Program-made: the position numbers and the translations under genes | Shown: one piece after another, positions 24,580 to 35,527 of the stretch | How the letters are laid out: the number at the start of each line of letters is the position of its first letter | How positions within the stretch are numbered: the first letter of the stretch is position 1 | Origin: Trissonchulus latispiculum | Taxonomy: Eukaryota; Nematoda; Enoplea; Enoplida; Ironidae | NCBI GenBank assembly: GCA_030248195.1 | Contig: JASAND010024208.1 | Span: 1-64,000, forward strand | Direction: 5' to 3' | DNA length: 64,000 nucleotides | The notes under the pieces: model-generated | The model's input: the letters and a program-made list of their open reading frames with translations, nothing else | Database searches by the model: none | Told to the model about the DNA's origin: nothing

Positions 24580-24774
24580 CTCGAGAACTTGAAGCTCAAG
24601 TTCTCTGGTCAGTTTTGACCAGAGAACTTGCAGGCTGCTAGAGACTTGCAACTCGAGAACTTGCAGCTTGAGAACTTGAGAAATTTTATGCAACACTTGA
24701 GATGTCAAGTCTCGAGTACTTGAGGCCTCAAGTTGCGGATTCCGCAACTTGAGAAGTTTTATGAAACTGGCCCC
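24580..24774. mobile_element. Partial element with CTTGAGAA-word terminus
   Basis: About 195 bp dense in CTTGAGAACTTG/CAAGTTCTC words, including two hairpins (AGTTCTCTGGTCAG with its complement, and TTGCGGATTCCGCAA). The right end TTTTATGAAACTGGCCCC closely resembles the end of the 39.8-45.2 kb element (TTTTATGCAACGGGCCCC). A matching left end was not found. Confidence 0.5.
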
Positions 24775-25105
24775 TGATAGCCCTAACGCAACAGAAGGGC
24801 GCCCTAACGCAACAGTAGCCCTAACGCAACAAAATTAAAATGAACGAAGGTCAAAGGCGCCCGAACGCAACTTTACCCTGCAGTCAGTGTTCAACTGTCC
24901 AGTTGGGTGGCACTTGAAGTTTAATCAAGTGTAAACAGAGTCATTACATTAGTTCCTCCCCACAAAATTTGCAGACGCCTTTTTAGCCAAAAAGCGTTTT
25001 CTCTCTATTTTTTAAGTTTTTTGTCCGCCCCCAAGAATGACGTTAATTTCCTAGAAAGTTATGGTTGTTTTGGGTCAAAAAAGCCCGAGTGTTATGGCAA
25101 AATTT

Positions 25106-25888
25106 TGACTTGACTTGACTTGACTGGACTTTGACTTGAAGCCCTTCAAGTCAAAGTAGACCAGCGTTCTACTTTGACTTGAAAACTTGAAAATTCAGCC
25201 AATCAGATTTGGACAAGCCTACACCAAAAGACACAGTCAATTTGTGCCTTCATCTAAAGAATAAGGGAATGATACTCTACAAACCGCTTCCGTTGATACA
25301 ATTGGAAAATTGGCCTGACATGGAACTTCCTCTTCCTCCGATTTCTTTTCCTTCTGGCATACAAGACACCAGCAATCGCGAGTTGTTGTTGAGCAGCATC
25401 GATCGAGATCATGCCATCATTACATACCTAACCAGTGGTAATTAAACATGCGCACGAGGAGCACATTCAGTTGATTACTTTAATTGAAAAAAATAATTTG
25501 AAATGAAATATGAAAGCTTCAATTGTAAAAAATAAATTTTTAATAAGTCTTTAATAAAAATAAATTTTTGTTTAGCAGATTTTTCTCGAAACCTGCCGCT
25601 TTTAACTTAGCAGTAGAATCCTGAAAAATCGTTTTAAATGCTTTATTAATTGCATAAACTAAAGTTTTTATTTGCTAAGTGCTCATCTTTAATTTCAAAA
25701 AATTTGGAGCAAAATTTTGGAAGGAACTTAAATCACAACGATTACGACTCTGATTGGTCAAATTCGTATGTGGGCGGAGCATTGTGACTTCTATTGTAAA
25801 TGCTCTCGCGTGCTTTGACTTGACTTAACTTGACTTTGACTTTAATTACTTGACGTGACGTGACTTGACTTGACGTGACTTGACTTGA
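25106..25888. mobile_element. Element with CTTGACTTGA-word ends
   Basis: Runs of ACTTGACTTG occur at 25106-25190 and 25815-25888, mostly in the same orientation, with facing CCAATCAGA (25199) and TCTGATTGG (25749) just inside. It encloses a 79-codon open frame. No target duplication identified. Confidence 0.45.
25209..25445 (+). CDS. Hypothetical small protein or exon, unrecognised
   Basis: I do not recognise it. The 78-residue frame has protein-like composition (LENWPDMELPLPPISFPSG, then LLLSSIDRDHAIITYL) and stops at TAA. A CAG just before could be a splice acceptor, so it may be the last exon of a longer product. It sits inside the CTTGACTT-word element, just downstream of a CCAAT motif, so it may be transposon-encoded cargo or an old exon. 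No homologue elsewhere in the window. Confidence 0.25.
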   Translation: MDKPTPKDTVNLCLHLKNKGMILYKPLPLIQLENWPDMELPLPPISFPSGIQDTSNRELLLSSIDRDHAIITYLTSGN

Positions 25889-25954
25889 TGGCTGTGAACT
25901 AGGCTTTAAAGTGGTGTGAACCCAGCGACCTGTATCCCTTCCCCCTGTCAGGGG

Positions 25955-26380
25955 GTCGAAGTTTACATTTAAAGGGGGAGGGGGGTCTACTGGGTCATTG
26001 GAAATTGGGGCTTCACACATGAAAGCTACTTGGCTAAGATTCCTTATTCGAATAGGAACACCTATATGCTGGATCTGAATGTCCATTAGTTTTGGTCTAC
26101 TACCTATCTATGGGACTGGGAACACAATGATCGAGGTGGGCTCTGACAGTGTCGTAAACACAGATTCGGTCGAAGTTTACATTTAAAGGGGGAGGGGGGT
26201 CTACTGGGTCATTGGAAATTGGGGCTTCACACATGAAAGCTACTTGGCTAAGATTCCTTATTCGAATAGGAACACCTATATGCTGGATCTGAATGTCCAT
26301 TAGTTTTGGTCTACTACCTATCTGGGACTGGGAACACAATGATCGAGGTGGGCTCTGACAGTGTCGTAAACACAGATTCA
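25955..26380. repeat. Tandem duplication, two units of about 214 bp
   Basis: The segment from GTCGAAGTTTACATTTAAAG through the GACAGTGTCGTAAACAC block occurs twice, at 25955 and 26169, nearly identical. This indicates a recent unequal duplication. The two similar minus-strand frames (25742-26086, 26100-26339) are by-products. Confidence 0.85.
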
Positions 26381-26399
26381 GGCGCTTTTACAGAAAGGC

Positions 26400-27346
26400 T
26401 TAAGGTGGTGATTCCTTTTGGGCACATATTGTTGGTTGGCGACGTAAATCAACATGAAATTTGATGAAACTTTCCGAAATTAGTTCTTTTAGCGTTCTAA
26501 CACCCTCCGCGCAATCCTGATTCAAAAATTCGAGATTTCAGGTCAGAGTGGTTTTTCCAAATTTCTGAACGTTTGACAGCTGCTATACAGTTATGACTAT
26601 AGTCATTCGAAAGATCTCATTGAGCTTCATACTTTTGCTTTTTAAAGCAAGTTTCTAACTTTTCTCTACCGTGAGATATAACCGATTTTCTTGTTTTGGC
26701 GTCGAAAACTTATCTTTGCAGAAATCAAATAATTTAACTACGCAAACCGTAAAATCAAACTAAGGGCGTCGATCTGAAGGTCTCATAGGGACAAATAATC
26801 CGGCGCATGATCGTCTTCCAACTGCTATCCTGTAGACTGCTATCATAAAAAATGTAGTTTTTGCAAAACCACGACCAATTTTTTCCAAAGATTGTGGAGC
26901 ATTCACCATGCAAGGTGGAGGGCTGCTACTGAACAAATGCGTTCTTCACAAATATACCCAGGGACGATTTTTTAGTTGAACCGATTGCTGCTTTCTAGCT
27001 AAAGTAATCGCTTGACAAATTTGGAAAATGTAGGCAAAGTACAGGTTACGCACACATTTCAGCTTATTTCTCTACAACGAAGAGCTATTTCACAATAAAT
27101 AAAAAATCGTCCCCAGCTATTTGATGGAGGTATCGAATGATATAACCGGTGTGTCGCGAAAAAATTTACTTGAGTCTACAAAAATTCTGGAAAATTATAC
27201 TTCTTCTAAAATGTGTTAAAAATATTTTAGAAAAGCAACATTAGTTTCATGGTATGCGTTAAAAAGAGAAAATGTCAAGCAACATTTTGATATAAAAATG
27301 GCTTCTTAACTCTAAGTAATGAATGAGTAATAATGGTGCAAACTTT
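26400..27346. mobile_element. TTAA element family GGTGGTGATTCC, copy 1
   Basis: Starts TTAA-GGTGGTGATTCC and runs collinear with the copy at 38658-39648: shared TTGTTGGTTGGCG, CACCCTCCGCGC, GAGATATA(A/G)CCGATTTTCTTG, ATCGTCTTCCAACTGC, AATCGTCCCCAGC, and so on. It ends without the right terminus, after GTGCAAACTTTCTT. About 950 bp, no ORF. Confidence 0.75.
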
Positions 27347-28226
27347 CTTATAATTGGAAGTGATAGTAAATGGGGGGCGGCCGGTGGGTCTGGAGCGGCG
27401 ACAGCGTGTTTGGGGACAGCGCAGAATAATGTCGGCCACTGACCAAACGAGTGCCGCAGCGGGCGGAAACGTCGCGAAAGGCGGATCTTGCGCCTTGAGT
27501 GTACGGGCGACGCGATACCCGCCCGACTAAAACTAAATGGACGGGAGTGTAGGGGGGGCCCGCACCGGCAGGATGCAGAAGGGTGATGTGTTTACATTCA
27601 GAATCTACATGATAAATAATGCAAAACACAGACAAGCTTCTGCACACTGTGTACGCATGCAAGTTTATTAACCGAGCAAATTTAAAGGGGAAATATGGAG
27701 AGTAATGGTGTGGGAATCACCACATTAAGTGGGGGACTACGAATTTTACAGCAAGTTTGATATTATTAAAGCTAGCTAGTCTTCTCCCACATAATAGTAT
27801 GATATAGGTTTGATGCTAAAGAGTTTAAAGTTAGAAAGAATTATACGTTGCCTAGCGTCCTGTGGAGCATTCGCATGTTGGTGTTGACGGTCCGAAACTC
27901 GATGTCACAGGGATAATTTTGCCTCGTGAAAACTCCCCCCCCCCGGAAAAATTTCCCTAGGGAATTATTTCGCCCCGGAAAATTTTCACTAGAGGTTGTT
28001 GTAATTATTCTGCTGGGTGTATTCATTGTTTCTTCAACTTTACAGCGTTGTTTCGTGCTTTAATTTTATGCTAAGTAATTAATTTGATATTTTATTATTA
28101 GCTGTTCTTTTCCAATCTTTAGCAGTGCATATAAATTAGAAAAAGTTTAAAATCAATGTAATTAAAATTTATTTTAATCCATTCAGTTAGTGTATGCTGC
28201 AGTTTCAACTATCATTTTGGATCTTA
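27347..28226. repeat. Repeat-derived DNA; copy of the GGGGG-CTACGAA element
   Basis: 27724-27910 (TTAA then GTGGGGGACTACGAA, GCTAGCTAGTCTT, GCGTCCTGTGGAGC) matches the start of 36145-36320. 27360-27660 is GC-richer with no recognisable product. The remainder is AT-rich. Confidence 0.5.
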
Positions 28227-28380
28227 GGGCCTATTTCTTTAAAGATTGAAATGGTCGGATTAAACGGATTAAAAATCAGCCAGATTAAAATGTTCACGGC
28301 TGTTTCTTTAATGCAGGATTATATGGATTAAACGAATTAAAATAAACTCGTTTAATCCGACCTTTTCTAATCCTCGGATC
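28227..28380. mobile_element. Partial element with GGATTAAA-word terminus
   Basis: Begins GGGCCTATTTCTTTAAAG and is followed by repeated GGATTAAACG/CGTTTAATCC words. A second GGCTGTTTCTTTAATG lies at 28298. It resembles other GGGCC-starting termini in the window. Boundaries uncertain. Confidence 0.4.
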
Positions 28381-28609
28381 ACATTGGTGTCATATCTTAT
28401 GTGTCTTGTCTTTTGTCTTATGTTTTGTCACTTTTAATTTTTATTTCAGCTTTTGTGGTATATTTGCCTGTACAGGGTGTTCTGTCACTTTTGTTCATTG
28501 GTTCTCACGATTAGTTGATAATAAATACACGATTTGTTCCATTTACTTACTTTAAATGACTATTTTTTATGTTATTTAAGCGGGCACAACTTTCCCTTAT
28601 CTCTATTTC

Positions 28610-28805
28610 ACACTGGTATCCTATGTGATCAAGTTCACATTTTGATGAAATTTTCCAAAAACACATATTTTGGCTTTCTAGATAGCACCCACCGCGCAAT
28701 TTCGTTTCAAAACTTCGACATTTCGTTCAGGGCAGTTTTTTCCAATTTTTGACAGTATGACAGCAGGTGCACAGTTATAACTAAATTCATTCGAAGGATC
28801 TCGTT
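28610..28805. mobile_element. Decayed fragment of the GGTGGTGATTCC TTAA family
   Basis: Follows 26450-26635 in order (TTTGATGAAATTTTCC, CACCCACCGCGCAATT, CAGGGCAGTTTTTTCCAA, CATTCGAAGGATCTC) with more divergence, then is cut by LINE sequence at about 28806. Confidence 0.6.
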
Positions 28806-30094
28806 CTACCTAGCTTCTAGGTAGAATGTGAGGAGGTCCTTGATGGACGTTTGACTGTTTTGGCAATTCAACTTGTGAGCTTATAGATCTGCAGGAGGCG
28901 GAATGCCTTTCTTCAGAGGAGGCGAAATCCGCGGAGGTTTGCCTTTCTTCAGAATTGGCATAACCACGGCATGTCTCCATGAGGTTGGGATCTGCTTAAC
29001 GTCCAGCTGAAGCTGGCTAGACGGAGGAGAGCTTGAAAGCCAAGCTAGTATAGCTCATGTAGCATGTCCGGCAGAGCCCCATCGGCTCCAGCTGGCTTTC
29101 TTTCTGTATATAGGAAATGGCTGCGTGGAGTTGCTGTTCCGTGATCGGTTGACAGCAGGCACAGTTGAATTCATTTTGAAGTCGGCGGGAGTTCACTATA
29201 TGTGCCTGATTCTACTTTTGTCAGTTTTTCCGACTGACGATCTGCTGACGCTGAAGTATTGCTTAGGCAGTTTGCCTTACGTCTATCCGTAACACAAGTC
29301 TCCCCATTAGTAGTTAGTGCAACACCTTCGGACTTGGTTGCTGTTTCTTTGACTCCCTCTCATATTTCTTCGGTCCACCGGAGTTTGGAGTCTCATCAGC
29401 TGTTCTGATAGCGCCAGCAAGCATCCAGTCAGCAAGATGGCAATTATAAGACGAAAAAAGTCTATAGTTTGAATTTCTTTATCCAGAACTTTCCGGAACA
29501 TCTGCCGGCTGATCATGGTCTAGCTCCCATGGACCGGGATCAACTGTATAAGGAAGGACCTGTCTGATCGCTGTGACAAGCCGGCTCCCCACTAGTGGGC
29601 CTTACTGACCGATGAGTCTGCCGCGAGTCCGGTCCTTCCGGACGATAGTATATCCTGATGTGATTCTATGTGATGTGATAGTATATTCTATGTGATTCTT
29701 GAAGTCTGGTTTCCTGGAGGAGAACGACATCGACTGTCGTGCCTTTAGTCTGACTGTTGATTAGGAATTTTTACAATTCTAGGCGCCGTTGTTTGATGCT
29801 GCTGCAGTTCCACTGTAGGATGGACAGGCCAGGTGGGGCGTTGGGCTTGGGAGGCCTGGCTAACCGGATGGATTACTGGGGCAGGTGTCGTGACGGGAGA
29901 CGTTGTAGTACCAGCAGAGTTGGGTTTGTGTGGGAGAGGGGGTACCTGAACCGTTGTGAGAGGCAGCAGATAAGGTAGGAGTTGATGCCGGTATAGTGGG
30001 TTGATGGTTGGCTGTGGTTGGGGATGGGGGACCTGCAATGCGTCACAGTTATCACAGATCCAGACAGCTTGAGTAAGCATTGTCTTTATTTGAT

Positions 30095-31625
30095 TTAAGG
30101 TGGTGCTTGCATTATCGGGATTATAGATGTAAAATTTGGACCGATTGCTCAATTTTAATGAACTCCCTCCTGAAGCTACTTTTGATGGCGGGGCATGCTT
30201 AGACAAAATTTCGGCAACAGAAACCACGTGTTTGGCTAGCTACCATTACGGCTTAAAAAGTGGACATTTGGCGAAAGCTTTGTATGACAAATGCAAATCC
30301 ACCAGGTAAAAGAGCATAAAAAGAGCTTTACAACGATATGCATATCTCTTCTGAACGTGGGTTCTATCAAAAGTTACAGGCAGTTGAATATGTGGCAAAG
30401 TTACGTTGACCATTATCATTTCATATGACAAAGTAAAAACTAGTCGTTCGAAAATAAGTTCTACTGGATATATCATGATGCTTTTGTGTTGGATTTGTTT
30501 ATTATTTTATGAAATACATTATACAACTTATTAAAATCAAAATATGTGCGCAAAGTAGAAGCGATTAGTTCGAAATTTTCCAAATTAATTTTCTCATTAA
30601 TGCTTCAACCAAAGTTGCTCAAATTTTGCATGTACGTTTATTTCAGAGGCACGCAGGGGCAATTTTTTAGGTTTTGCTGAAGTCGGATATTCCGTGAAAT
30701 ATTGACATTCAAAATTTTTGAACACGAATAAAATGCTCAACATTACGTAAATCGAGAAACTGAAAAAATTGCCCCTACGTTAGGTTTATTTATACAATTG
30801 TGCAAAATTTGAGCTTATTTCATTCAGCCGTTAATGAATGACACCGTTTTGAAAATTTAAACTTATCCCTTTCGTGTAGGTTGCAAGCCAAGCATTGGAT
30901 TCTTCAAATTCTAAATATTGCTATTATCTAACACCAGCGGGTCTTTTCCAGATTACCCCCCCCCACCACTCAAAGTTCTTAAAACTCGACCAAATGAGCT
31001 GAAATTTAGTGTGAGTATGTTTTCGACCATGCTGAGTTCAAATATCGCAAAATTTTTTGATTTCGCGAAATTAGATTTTTTCGATTTCTAAGGGGGGACC
31101 AAGGGTAACCGAAAAATTTTTTGTCTTCGATTTTGCTGAAAAGTTCCATATAGGGGTTTTCTTAGCCGCAGAACACGAATCTGAAGTCCGTTTTTGATTC
31201 AGCTTTTCCTTAGCTTGATATAAGCTAAAGTTGTAAGCTTAAGTTGTAAGCTTGTGCTGAACTAACGAAAAGCTGAATCCAAAAACGGACTTCAGATTCG
31301 TGTTCTGCGACCCAGAAAACCCCTATATACAACTTTTCAGCAAAATCGAAGACAAAAAATTTTTCGGTACCCTTGGTCCCCCCTTAGAAATCGAAAAAAA
31401 TCGAATTTCGCGAAATCGAAAAATTTTGCGATATGTGAACTCAGCATGGTCGAAAACATACCCACACCAAATTTCAGCTCATTTGGTCGAGTTTTAAGAA
31501 CTTTGAGTGGTGGGGGGGTAATCTGGAAAAGACCCACACCAGCTACCATTGCTGAAAGTTTGAAATAGATTGGTTGAAAACTGAACTCAGGAGAACCGTT
31601 TCCGGTAATGCAAGCGCCCCCTTAA
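30095..31625. mobile_element. TTAA element (GGTGGTGCTTGCATTA) inserted in LINE copy A
   Basis: TTAA at 30095-30098 and 31622-31625. The left end is GGTGGTGCTTGCATTATCGG; the right end reverse-complements to GGGGGCGCTTGCATTACCGG. Copy B shows the unoccupied site, with a single TTAA between TTTATTTGG and GGTCAGATCTGCG (47445-47448). The GGTGGTG start relates it to the 26.4 and 38.7 kb family. A palindromic MITE is nested at 30939-31535. No ORF. Confidence 0.85.
30931..31543. mobile_element. Palindromic MITE family GGGTCTTTTCC, copy 2, 8-bp TSD
   Basis: ACACCAGC is duplicated at 30931-30938 and 31536-31543. The 597-bp insert is a near-perfect palindrome with ends GGGTCTTTTCCAGATTACCC, C/G-runs, and a centre of AAGCTTACAAC / GTTGTAAGCTT words near 31235. 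It is the best-preserved member; relatives lie at 21165-21560, 52506-53118, 56300-56480 and 59660-59845. No coding capacity. Confidence 0.85.
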
Positions 31626-31949
31626 GGTCAGATCTGCGCAATGACGGTGGAACCAGAAACCACAACATGTGCACGATACGCTCCAGTGGTGCCACGGCAT
31701 ATTCAGTTTACATTTGCCACACGGACATTGAGGGGTTGGCTTTGGGGGGCATCGGATTTGGGTGGATATTTCCGGCCATTAGGAGAAATAGAAGGGCGAT
31801 GATTGGAAAAAGTTCGTAGTATAGGCTGCCCTTCATTTGCCCTTGAGTGGTGCTTGGCCGGATGAGCACCACCCATCACCAGAAACCTGGCACTGACCAG
31901 AGAGGTGGGTTTGGGCAGGCCGCTTGGGACCTTGGCTGTTCTCAGAGTT

Positions 31950-32355
31950 CTCAGGTCTGTTTGTGTTTGTGTTTGTGCCGCGATGGCCGAGTGGTAAGGT
32001 GTTCGACTAAAGATCTTACGGTCCTAGGTTCGAACCCCCGCTGCCACAAGACATTCGCAAATCCCCTTGAGCAAGGGACTAAGCACATATCGGTTCGCCG
32101 TGGGCTTCAGCCAACCCAGCTGTCTATCCTTAACTGGTCGGTAAATGGGTACCACTGCGGTGGGAAGGTAACAGGAGTCTGTGTTCTGGCGTAATGCCTG
32201 ATGAAGGGCTGGCCCCCCTTCCACAGATGTAGTCAACATTAGAGTTGTCGCTCCTGGCTTCGGGCTGTGAATTCGGAGATAAGCATCGGCACCCTATAAC
32301 CTTCTGTAGGTTGGAGTTCTTTCCAGGGGGGGGGTCACTTTACCTCAGGTCTGTT
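31950..32355 (+). mobile_element. tRNA-derived SINE with 12-bp TSD
   Basis: CTCAGGTCTGTT at 31950-31961 and 32344-32355 brackets a 382-bp insert absent from LINE copy B. Its 5' part is tRNA-like: an A box at 31984-31994 (TGGCCGAGTGG) and a B box at 32028-32038 (GGTTCGAACCC), the RNA polymerase III internal promoter. The spacing resembles a leucine/serine tRNA head, but the acceptor stem is imperfect. The body is unrelated to tRNA. Confidence 0.85.
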
Positions 32356-34311
32356 GCAATTGGACCTGGACGTGAGTCAATTTCTTTAGTGTTTTTCAAT
32401 CAACTATACTTGAAATATATGATAAAGCAATACTTTAGGATTAGATCTCAACATATATGTTGTTTAGTTCTTTCTTCAGACTTAAAGACATATCAATATC
32501 TCCCCCTGAAGTTTCTTTAGCGGCAATAGCCATACCATTAGAGGAAGAGTGATAAGGAGCAGAAAACAGATGGTTGATGCTGTTTTCTGACCAAAACTTC
32601 GCAAATTCGTTTCGGTCTTCGCTGAGGGATCCGTTGAACTATTTTCTACACAACCATCTTTGGAGAAGTCCTATTTTTCTTCTCCAGGGAATGTGTTATT
32701 TATAGTTAGTTAAAGTTGATTTCACCAAAGGGAATCACAACCCTAAATGATTTTTAAAAAATCGCTACAAGCTGTATTGTGTTTTAGCCAAACTTGTTGA
32801 AGGACCTGCCCTCCTTCTGTTCCATGAGACGTGTTTAATCGAGCGAGAAGAAAGCCTAGGGTACCACCTTCTTTGTTTTCAGTTCGTGTTTCTATAGGAA
32901 CCATTGTATTTTCTATCATCGATATTACTAAACTCGATGTTTCATAACTCCGTGATTAATAGAGGATAGTCTGATATTGATAATGTCAAGGCAGCTGTCT
33001 TTTCTCACTGAGTTACGAATAAATTGTTTGAAAAGAAAATATAAGTTCGTGACAAAGCTATTATTTGTTTCATAAATTTTGAGAGGACTGATGTTAATTA
33101 TACATCTTAAATAATTATAGTCACGTAGTCATTTATTGTGTCAGAATTTTGTTCAGTAAAAATTCAACTAAATGCGAATCCCAGGAACTGAGTACATCTT
33201 TGTAAATTGGCTCATCCTTAAACATTTTTCATATAAATCGTGACAGGAAGCTGCCGTGCGGAAACTTCCTTTTACTGGCATAAAATAATTATAGCTTTAG
33301 CTTATATAGTTTTGACTGTAAGAAATCCAATCTGTTAAAACAGTATGTATACTGTTTCAGCTAGAGTCTGACAGGTAATTTATCTTATTTAGTTGACATT
33401 TCATAAGTTGTTTCATAAGTTTTCCAAAGTCAAAGTTGGTTCAGTTTACTGGCTTTCACGAGTTGCTGGGACCAGCAATGAAAGATGATTAAAGATTAAG
33501 GAAGCGGGAGTTCTTCGCCTTTACTTGCAAAGAAGAATGAAGTCTCTTAGGGTTTGACCAGATTAGTTTTTTGTTATCCATCCAATTTTTCTCATGCACC
33601 GCACAAATTTTTTTATTAGAACCAGTACGTATATGTAGTTTTATTGTTACCTCTAACCATTTTTCAAATTTCAACAGCAATTTCTTTAATTATTCATACA
33701 TGATTCTTCAAAATCTAGCAGCAAAACTAAATTTTGCTGACATTTTTGCTAAAGCATATGTATAGTAATTGGAAATGATAAATCTGCTGAGTTCATTGCT
33801 CACAAAGTTATCTTCAAATTTCTTCGTTGACTAAGACAAAAAAGGCAATTTTAACAAAGCAACGCTAAGAGCTTTGTTATTGTTTGGCTTGTACTCGACC
33901 TTATAGATAAATCCAATCCCTGATGAGCACTTTTTCCATATCCTTGTAGTTGGGGTTAGTAGCTATAGTAGGTAGAGCAGAGCTGGAAGTTGGTCACGGG
34001 TACCCGCGGGTCGAGTAGGGTGCGGGTCAACAAGAGTGAACCGCGGGTCAAAGGTGGATAAAAAGTGTGTCAGTCCAGGTTCCAAAATCCACATTTTAAC
34101 ACAAAAAACTTCAATACGTTTTCGGCTTCGCCGAATTCTAGTATTGTCTGCTGTTTGTTTTTCCGTAAGATCTAGTCAAAATTATTACAGCTTCCGCAAA
34201 ATGATGCCACTATTTTGAAAAAATGACGATTGACATCTAGCATAGCAATGATTTTTGTAAACAGTAGATACATAACAAAATGTACAAATTAGAATGTAAG
34301 AACCGTCCGCA

Positions 34312-35388
34312 AGATTTTTGGGTGTGGGTAAAAACCAGCCCCAGCCCCAGCCCCAGCCCCAGCCTCGCACCAGCCTAAGAAAAACCAGCCCCTTCTCTCG
34401 CTGACCACTGTACACTTTAAACTCAGGACTTTAACACATAGTTATGCATATGCATGTAGACAGTATATAAGGGTATGCGCTGTCCATATGTGTTAATTGT
34501 GCCTTATATACAGTCATATAAAATATATAGGTGTATTGCACGTTATATCTATATTAATTTGTACAATCAGGGAGGGGAAAGGAATTTAGTCACCATTGAG
34601 AGAAATTAAAGAATAGAAATTAAAGTGAAGTTAATTGTTAAAAGTACGGAGTAATTCTGATCACAAACTTTGTAATACACGCACAACATCATTTCCTGTC
34701 ATTTTAATTATTTTAGTTTATATATAGGTTATATATTTGAACTTTCTCTAAAAATTCTAAACTCCAAAACCCTCAGTCTGCATCTAAAGGTTAAAATTAA
34801 ATTAAGTTGAATTTATTTATTATTTGTGAAGTTAAATCTGACGGTATATACACATTTTTGGAATTTTTTAAATTCCATGTTAAAGATTACATAAATATCG
34901 CTTTGAACGCACCCCAGAATAATTTCAGTCTCACATTAAGCTTTATTTCCACACCTTTCAAAAGTTTAATTGCTAAGCTTTTTAATTTTGAACTTCCCAA
35001 ACTATATTCCTTTACATCAGAACGATTTCAAAACACTATGGGTACTTGTAACAATTAACTTTAAACATTTTAATTTCTATTCTTTAAGTTCTCTAATGAA
35101 TGGTGACTAAATTCCTTTCCCCTCCCTGATTGTACAAATTCATATAGATATAATGTGCAAAACACCTATATATTTTATATGACTGTATATAAGGCACAAT
35201 TAACACATATGGACAGCGCATACACTTATATACTGTCTACATGCATATGCGTAATTATATATGTGTTAAAGTCCCTAGTTTAAAGTGTACAGTGGTCAGC
35301 GAGAGAAGGGGCTGGTTTTTCTTAGGCTGGTGCGAGGCTGGGGCTGGGGCTGGGGCTGGGGCTGGTTTTTACCCACACCCAGATTTTT
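34312..35388. mobile_element. Long-armed fold-back element with (GGGGCT)n arms, 8-bp TSD
   Basis: AGATTTTT at 34312-34319 and 35381-35388 flanks a 1061-bp element with inverted arms of about 330-340 bp. The ends are GGGTGTGGGTAAAAACCAGC followed by tandem CCCCAG (GGGGCT on the other strand). The arms share TCTCTCGCTGACCACTGTAC and TCCCTCCCTGATTGTAC. The tandem G-tracts could form G-quadruplexes at both ends. The unique centre is AT-rich; the 83-codon frame in it is unconvincing. Confidence 0.85.
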
Positions 35389-35527
35389 CCCTTAATTTCA
35401 GTAAATTTTTAGACATCCTAAATTAGACAGTTACGACTGCCTGCTAATTCTGCTCCCGAAAAATTTTCGTAATTGTGCTCTAATTTTTGTTTTTCTTTCA
35501 TTTATTTTTATTTCCAAAATTATATGA

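Larger units (their letters stand above)
21895..24885. mobile_element. Nested DNA transposon with GTTGCGTTAGGGC-word termini, 8-bp TSD
   Basis: CTGCAGTC is duplicated at 21895-21902 and 24878-24885. The left terminus (21903-22105) holds about six copies of GTTGCGTTAGGGC (some followed by GCCC). The right terminus (24777-24877) holds four in reverse complement. The 2.97-kb interior has acquired at least two further elements (22498-24417 and 24580-24774). No transposase seen. An 8-bp duplication suggests hAT-type insertion. Confidence 0.75.
28806..33830 (-). mobile_element. Non-LTR retrotransposon (LINE), copy A, decayed
   Basis: Minus-strand LINE broken by frameshifts and by three insertions. 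From the 3' side: reverse-transcriptase blocks near 28.9-29.1 kb (PTSWRHAVVMPILKKG; GADGALPDMLHELY), then a region matching copy B 46.2-47.1 kb, then the ORF1 C-terminal Pro-rich region (29.75-30.09 kb). ORF1 resumes at 31.63 kb beyond a TTAA insertion, and the upstream region (32.36-33.83 kb) follows beyond a SINE. Copy B (45.35-48.96 kb) lacks these insertions. Copy A keeps an RT segment deleted in B (about 28852-29023). Non-functional. Confidence 0.75.

Noticed and set aside
27348..27662. 104-codon Arg/Pro/Ser-rich frame
   Set aside because: GC-rich repeat-associated DNA with no recognisable domain or splice signals.
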